DNA of 64,000 nucleotides, taken from contig JAQGOL010000024.1 of NCBI GenBank assembly GCA_028293625.1, forward strand, positions 124,001-188,000, written 5' to 3'. Of the stretch, positions 62,193 through 64,000 are shown piece by piece. The stretch's first letter is position 1, and each line of letters begins with the position of its first letter. Origin of the DNA: Chthoniobacteraceae bacterium (lineage in GTDB: Bacteria > Verrucomicrobiota > Verrucomicrobiia > Chthoniobacterales > Chthoniobacteraceae). The notes below the pieces were generated by a model. The model worked only from the letters and a program-made list of their open reading frames with translations, made no database searches and was not told the origin of the DNA. The position numbers were made by a program, and so were the translations under genes.

Positions 62193-62361
62193 GGGGTGGG
62201 CGAGTGTATGTCATGCCTTCATTGGAAGACAGAACCCCGTCCCAGGTCACCGCCCGTTAACCTAGTGGGGGAACGGGAACTCTGCCGCGACGGCAATCGC
62301 GGGGCAAAAAAGGCGTCTCGGATTGCGACTGCTGTGTCGCTCCGAGGCGCCTTCTTTTTTT
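62193..62361 (+). ncRNA. Candidate structured RNA between pheT and carA
   Basis: The 464 bp between pheT and carA contain no gene, but hairpins follow one another closely. GGGGTGGG (62193-62200) pairs with CCCGTCCC (62236-62243) with two G-U pairs and encloses CTTC-ATTG-GAAG; CCCGTT (62253-62258) pairs with AACGGG (62272-62277); CCGCGA (62285-62290) pairs with TCGCGG (62297-62302); last is the terminator at 62310-62361. This tight order ending in an intrinsic terminator is what small RNAs and riboswitch-type leaders look like. It matches no RNA family that I recognise. It could also be only the 3' end of the pheT transcript, or a carA attenuator 177 bp before the carA start. Confidence 0.45.
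62310..62361 (+). terminator. Intrinsic terminator downstream of pheT
   Basis: A 13-bp stem (AAGGCGTCTCGGA with TCCGAGGCGCCTT, one G-U pair) and an inner GCGAC/GTCGC extension are followed by C and then seven T at 62355-62361, and preceded by an A-run. It ends the pheST transcript and could also be an attenuator before carA. Confidence 0.85.
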
Positions 62362-62538
62362 GTACAGCGAACCGGTTAAGGCCGGCCCGGAATCTTGCCC
62401 GCCTGAAAGCGCGGCGGGTCGGATGCTCCTCCAATCGACGCCAATTCCCAGGCGTGAGCGCTCAAATGCGCCCTTCTGAATTTTTCGCGCATTTTGCAAT
62501 TTTACTCGCGCCCCGGTTGCGCTTAATTGCCGGCCCAC

Positions 62539-63717
62539 ATGCGCGCAATCCTGGCCCTTGAAGACGGGCGACATTTTATTGGTGAAAGCTTCGGCGCCAT
62601 CGGCTCTACGGTCGGCGAAGTCTGTTTTAACACGTCGATGACCGGCTATCAGGAGGTTCTTACCGATCCTTCTTATCGCGGGCAAATCGTCGCGATGACT
62701 TACCCGGAGATCGGCAATTACGGCGTCAATGCGCTCGACCAGGAGAGTGTCGAACCGCACGTGCGCGGTTTTGTCATTGAAGAGCTGAGTCCGATTTCAA
62801 GCAACTGGCGTTCGCACGGCACGCTCGACGATTACCTTAAGCGTTTTAAAATCCCCGGAGTTCAAGGGATCGATACGCGCGCGTTGACCCGTCATTTGCG
62901 GGATAAAGGCGCCATGAAGGGGTGCCTGACGAGCGACGACATTTCCGTGGAGGAAGCCGTGCGCCGGGCCGTTGAAGGCGAGGGGGTGATCGGGATGGAT
63001 TACGTAAAGGAAGTCACGCCGGCCGCCGCTTTTGACTGGGATCCTGAGGACAAGTTGAGCCGCAAATGGACGATCGTTAAAGGCGATGGCGAAAACGTGG
63101 AGATCACCGAGGAGGGCGAGGTATTTGAGAAGCTCGCTCCGACCCGCCATTTCATCGTGGCGTATGATTACGGGATGAAACTGAACATCCTGCGCAGGCT
63201 GCGCCAGGAAGGGTTTAAAGTGCGTGTGGTTCCTGCGGACACCTCGGCGGCTGAGGTGCTTGCCATGAAACCCGAAGGCGTTTTTCTTTCCAACGGTCCC
63301 GGCGATCCGTCCGCTCTCGGTTACGTCCATGAAAGCCTGCGAGGGCTGATCGGACAGACGCCGATCTTCGGGATCTGTCTCGGACACCAGATGCTCAGTT
63401 ACGCTTTTGGAGGCAAGACCTTCAAGTTAAAGTTCGGACATCGGGGCGGCAATCAGCCGGTCAAAGATTTGCGGACAGGCAAGGTGACGATTACCTCGCA
63501 AAATCACGGTTTTGCAGTCGATCCGGAGTCGCTTCCGCCGGAGGTGGAAGTCACCCACATCAACCTCAACGATGGGACTGTCGAAGGGATGCGGCACAAG
63601 GAGCTGCCGATCTTCAGCGTGCAATATCATCCCGAGGCGGCGCCGGGGCCAAATGACGCGAGTTACTTTTTCCAACAGTTCGCCAATCTCATTGAAGAAT
63701 CCCATCGCAAGCCCTAA
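62539..63717 (+). CDS. carA: Carbamoyl-phosphate synthase small subunit
   Basis: A 392-residue glutaminase subunit that delivers ammonia to CarB for arginine and pyrimidine synthesis. The N-terminal half begins MRAILALEDGRHFIGESFGA and has FNTSMTGYQEVLTDPSYRGQ. The class I amidotransferase half carries the triad Cys280 (FGICLGHQ), His364 and Glu366 (QYHPEAAPGP), plus the SQNHGFAV block. The ATG at 62539 is used; a TTG 12 bp upstream is also in frame. A 33-residue Asp/Glu-rich segment (DWDPEDKLSRKWTIVKGDGE, then NVEITEEGEVFEK) before the glutaminase domain is somewhat longer than in E. coli. carB is not in the window, and the next gene is an FHA-domain gene. Confidence 0.96.
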   Translation: MRAILALEDGRHFIGESFGAIGSTVGEVCFNTSMTGYQEVLTDPSYRGQIVAMTYPEIGNYGVNALDQESVEPHVRGFVIEELSPISSNWRSHGTLDDYLKRFKIPGVQGIDTRALTRHLRDKGAMKGCLTSDDISVEEAVRRAVEGEGVIGMDYVKEVTPAAAFDWDPEDKLSRKWTIVKGDGENVEITEEGEVFEKLAPTRHFIVAYDYGMKLNILRRLRQEGFKVRVVPADTSAAEVLAMKPEGVFLSNGPGDPSALGYVHESLRGLIGQTPIFGICLGHQMLSYAFGGKTFKLKFGHRGGNQPVKDLRTGKVTITSQNHGFAVDPESLPPEVEVTHINLNDGTVEGMRHKELPIFSVQYHPEAAPGPNDASYFFQQFANLIEESHRKP

Positions 63718-63740
63718 GGTTTGCGCCACCTCATTCCCCC

Positions 63741-64000
63741 ATGCCTAAGTTCCAGATTACTTTCCCGGATTCCACTGAATATTCCTTCGACCTGACTGAA
63801 GACTTGGTCACGATTGGCCGAATTTCAGAAAACATGATCGAGCTGCAGGATATCTCGGTTTCGAGTCATCACGCCGAGCTAAGCGCCAATGGTGGCGATT
63901 ATATTCTAAAAGACATCGGCTCCACCAACGGCACACGTCTTAATGGCAAGTCCGTTGCGCCGGATGAAGAGCATCCGCTTCGCGATGGCGATACCGTCAT
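63741..64000 (+). CDS. FHA-domain protein, N-terminal fragment
   Basis: The gene runs off the right edge after 86 codons. The frame MPKFQITFPDSTEYSFDLTE, then DLVTIGRISENMIELQDISV, SSHHAELSANGGDYILKDIG and STNGTRLNGKSVAPDEEHPL, is a complete FHA phosphothreonine-binding fold, with the GRISEN, SSHHAEL and GSTNGTRLNG signature blocks (Arg, Ser-His and Asn positions kept). FHA proteins read phosphorylated partners of Ser/Thr kinases. What follows the domain is outside the window. It lies 23 bp after carA, so co-transcription is likely. Confidence 0.9.
   Translation, partial: MPKFQITFPDSTEYSFDLTEDLVTIGRISENMIELQDISVSSHHAELSANGGDYILKDIGSTNGTRLNGKSVAPDEEHPLRDGDTV

Noticed and set aside
62253-62302. 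Possible cobalamin riboswitch because of the GGGAA and GCGACGGCAA stretches
   Set aside because: The conserved B12-box core is absent, and carA is not a usual target.
62136-62561. 141-codon plus-strand frame between pheT and carA
   Set aside because: It runs through the structured region and the intrinsic terminator and has no recognisable domain.
1-64000. CRISPR arrays, insertion sequences, prophage or integrase genes
   Set aside because: No regularly spaced repeats, transposase, integrase or phage structural motifs were seen anywhere in the window.

Overview
The window is a GC-rich stretch of bacterial chromosome with housekeeping and accessory genes on both strands. Several features point to Verrucomicrobiota, probably a soil-type lineage near Chthoniobacterales/Spartobacteria (inference; no rRNA gene is present to confirm it). 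These are two very large secreted proteins of the PVC-type propeller + HEAT + cytochrome c architecture, two giant secreted lamin-tail/CotH-kinase proteins, a PQQ-type propeller beginning DWPQWRGP, scarce Shine-Dalgarno motifs, and a rpmI-rplT-pheS-pheT block.

Layout. 0-10.2 kb: the 5' end of a PQQ-like propeller, an NHL-repeat secreted protein, an OmpR/HAMP-kinase two-component pair, a degenerate trehalose-phosphatase-like protein, a duplicated alpha/beta hydrolase and a 1476-aa SGNH/propeller/HEAT/cytochrome protein. 10.4-12.5 kb: dksA-like/rpmG/rpsR operon with a clear terminator, all three products lacking the usual zinc cysteines, then an ABC-2 permease. 12.6-21.1 kb: O-antigen-ligase/TPR protein, tRNA-Pro(GGG), PBP2, and argC-argJ-argB for arginine biosynthesis. 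21.1-29.2 kb: 2320-aa lamin-tail/CotH/beta-helix protein and mannose-6-phosphate isomerase. 29.4-35.2 kb: ftsK, rodZ-like, rimO and a DUF2071 gene, all co-directional. 35.4-46.3 kb: deacetylase/propeller/cytochrome giant, ceramidase-like protein, a metallophosphoesterase overlapping a cyclic-nucleotide-binding protein, and a second CotH/lamin-tail giant.

46.4-50.9 kb holds the most unusual locus: a two-gene operon for a fused NuoE-NuoF diaphorase and an 830-aa partner that joins a NuoG-type [2Fe-2S] and 2x[4Fe-4S] head, two cyclic-nucleotide-binding domains and a four-cluster [4Fe-4S] ferredoxin tail. No hydrogenase, formate dehydrogenase or quinone-reducing subunit lies next to it. It looks like an NADH-linked electron hub that may be controlled by a cyclic nucleotide. 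A metallophosphoesterase of the class III phosphodiesterase fold and a stand-alone cyclic-nucleotide-binding protein lie about 4 kb away.

51-57 kb: class II fructose-bisphosphate aldolase, a small secreted protein, ispE, an intergenic hexamer-repeat hairpin, and a three-gene glycosyltransferase/acetyltransferase/ABC-exporter group. 57.3-64 kb: a 59-codon small gene, a structured leader, rpmI-rplT-pheS-pheT, a structured intergenic RNA candidate ending in an intrinsic terminator, carA, and the start of an FHA-domain gene. No CRISPR array, insertion sequence, integrase or prophage gene was seen.
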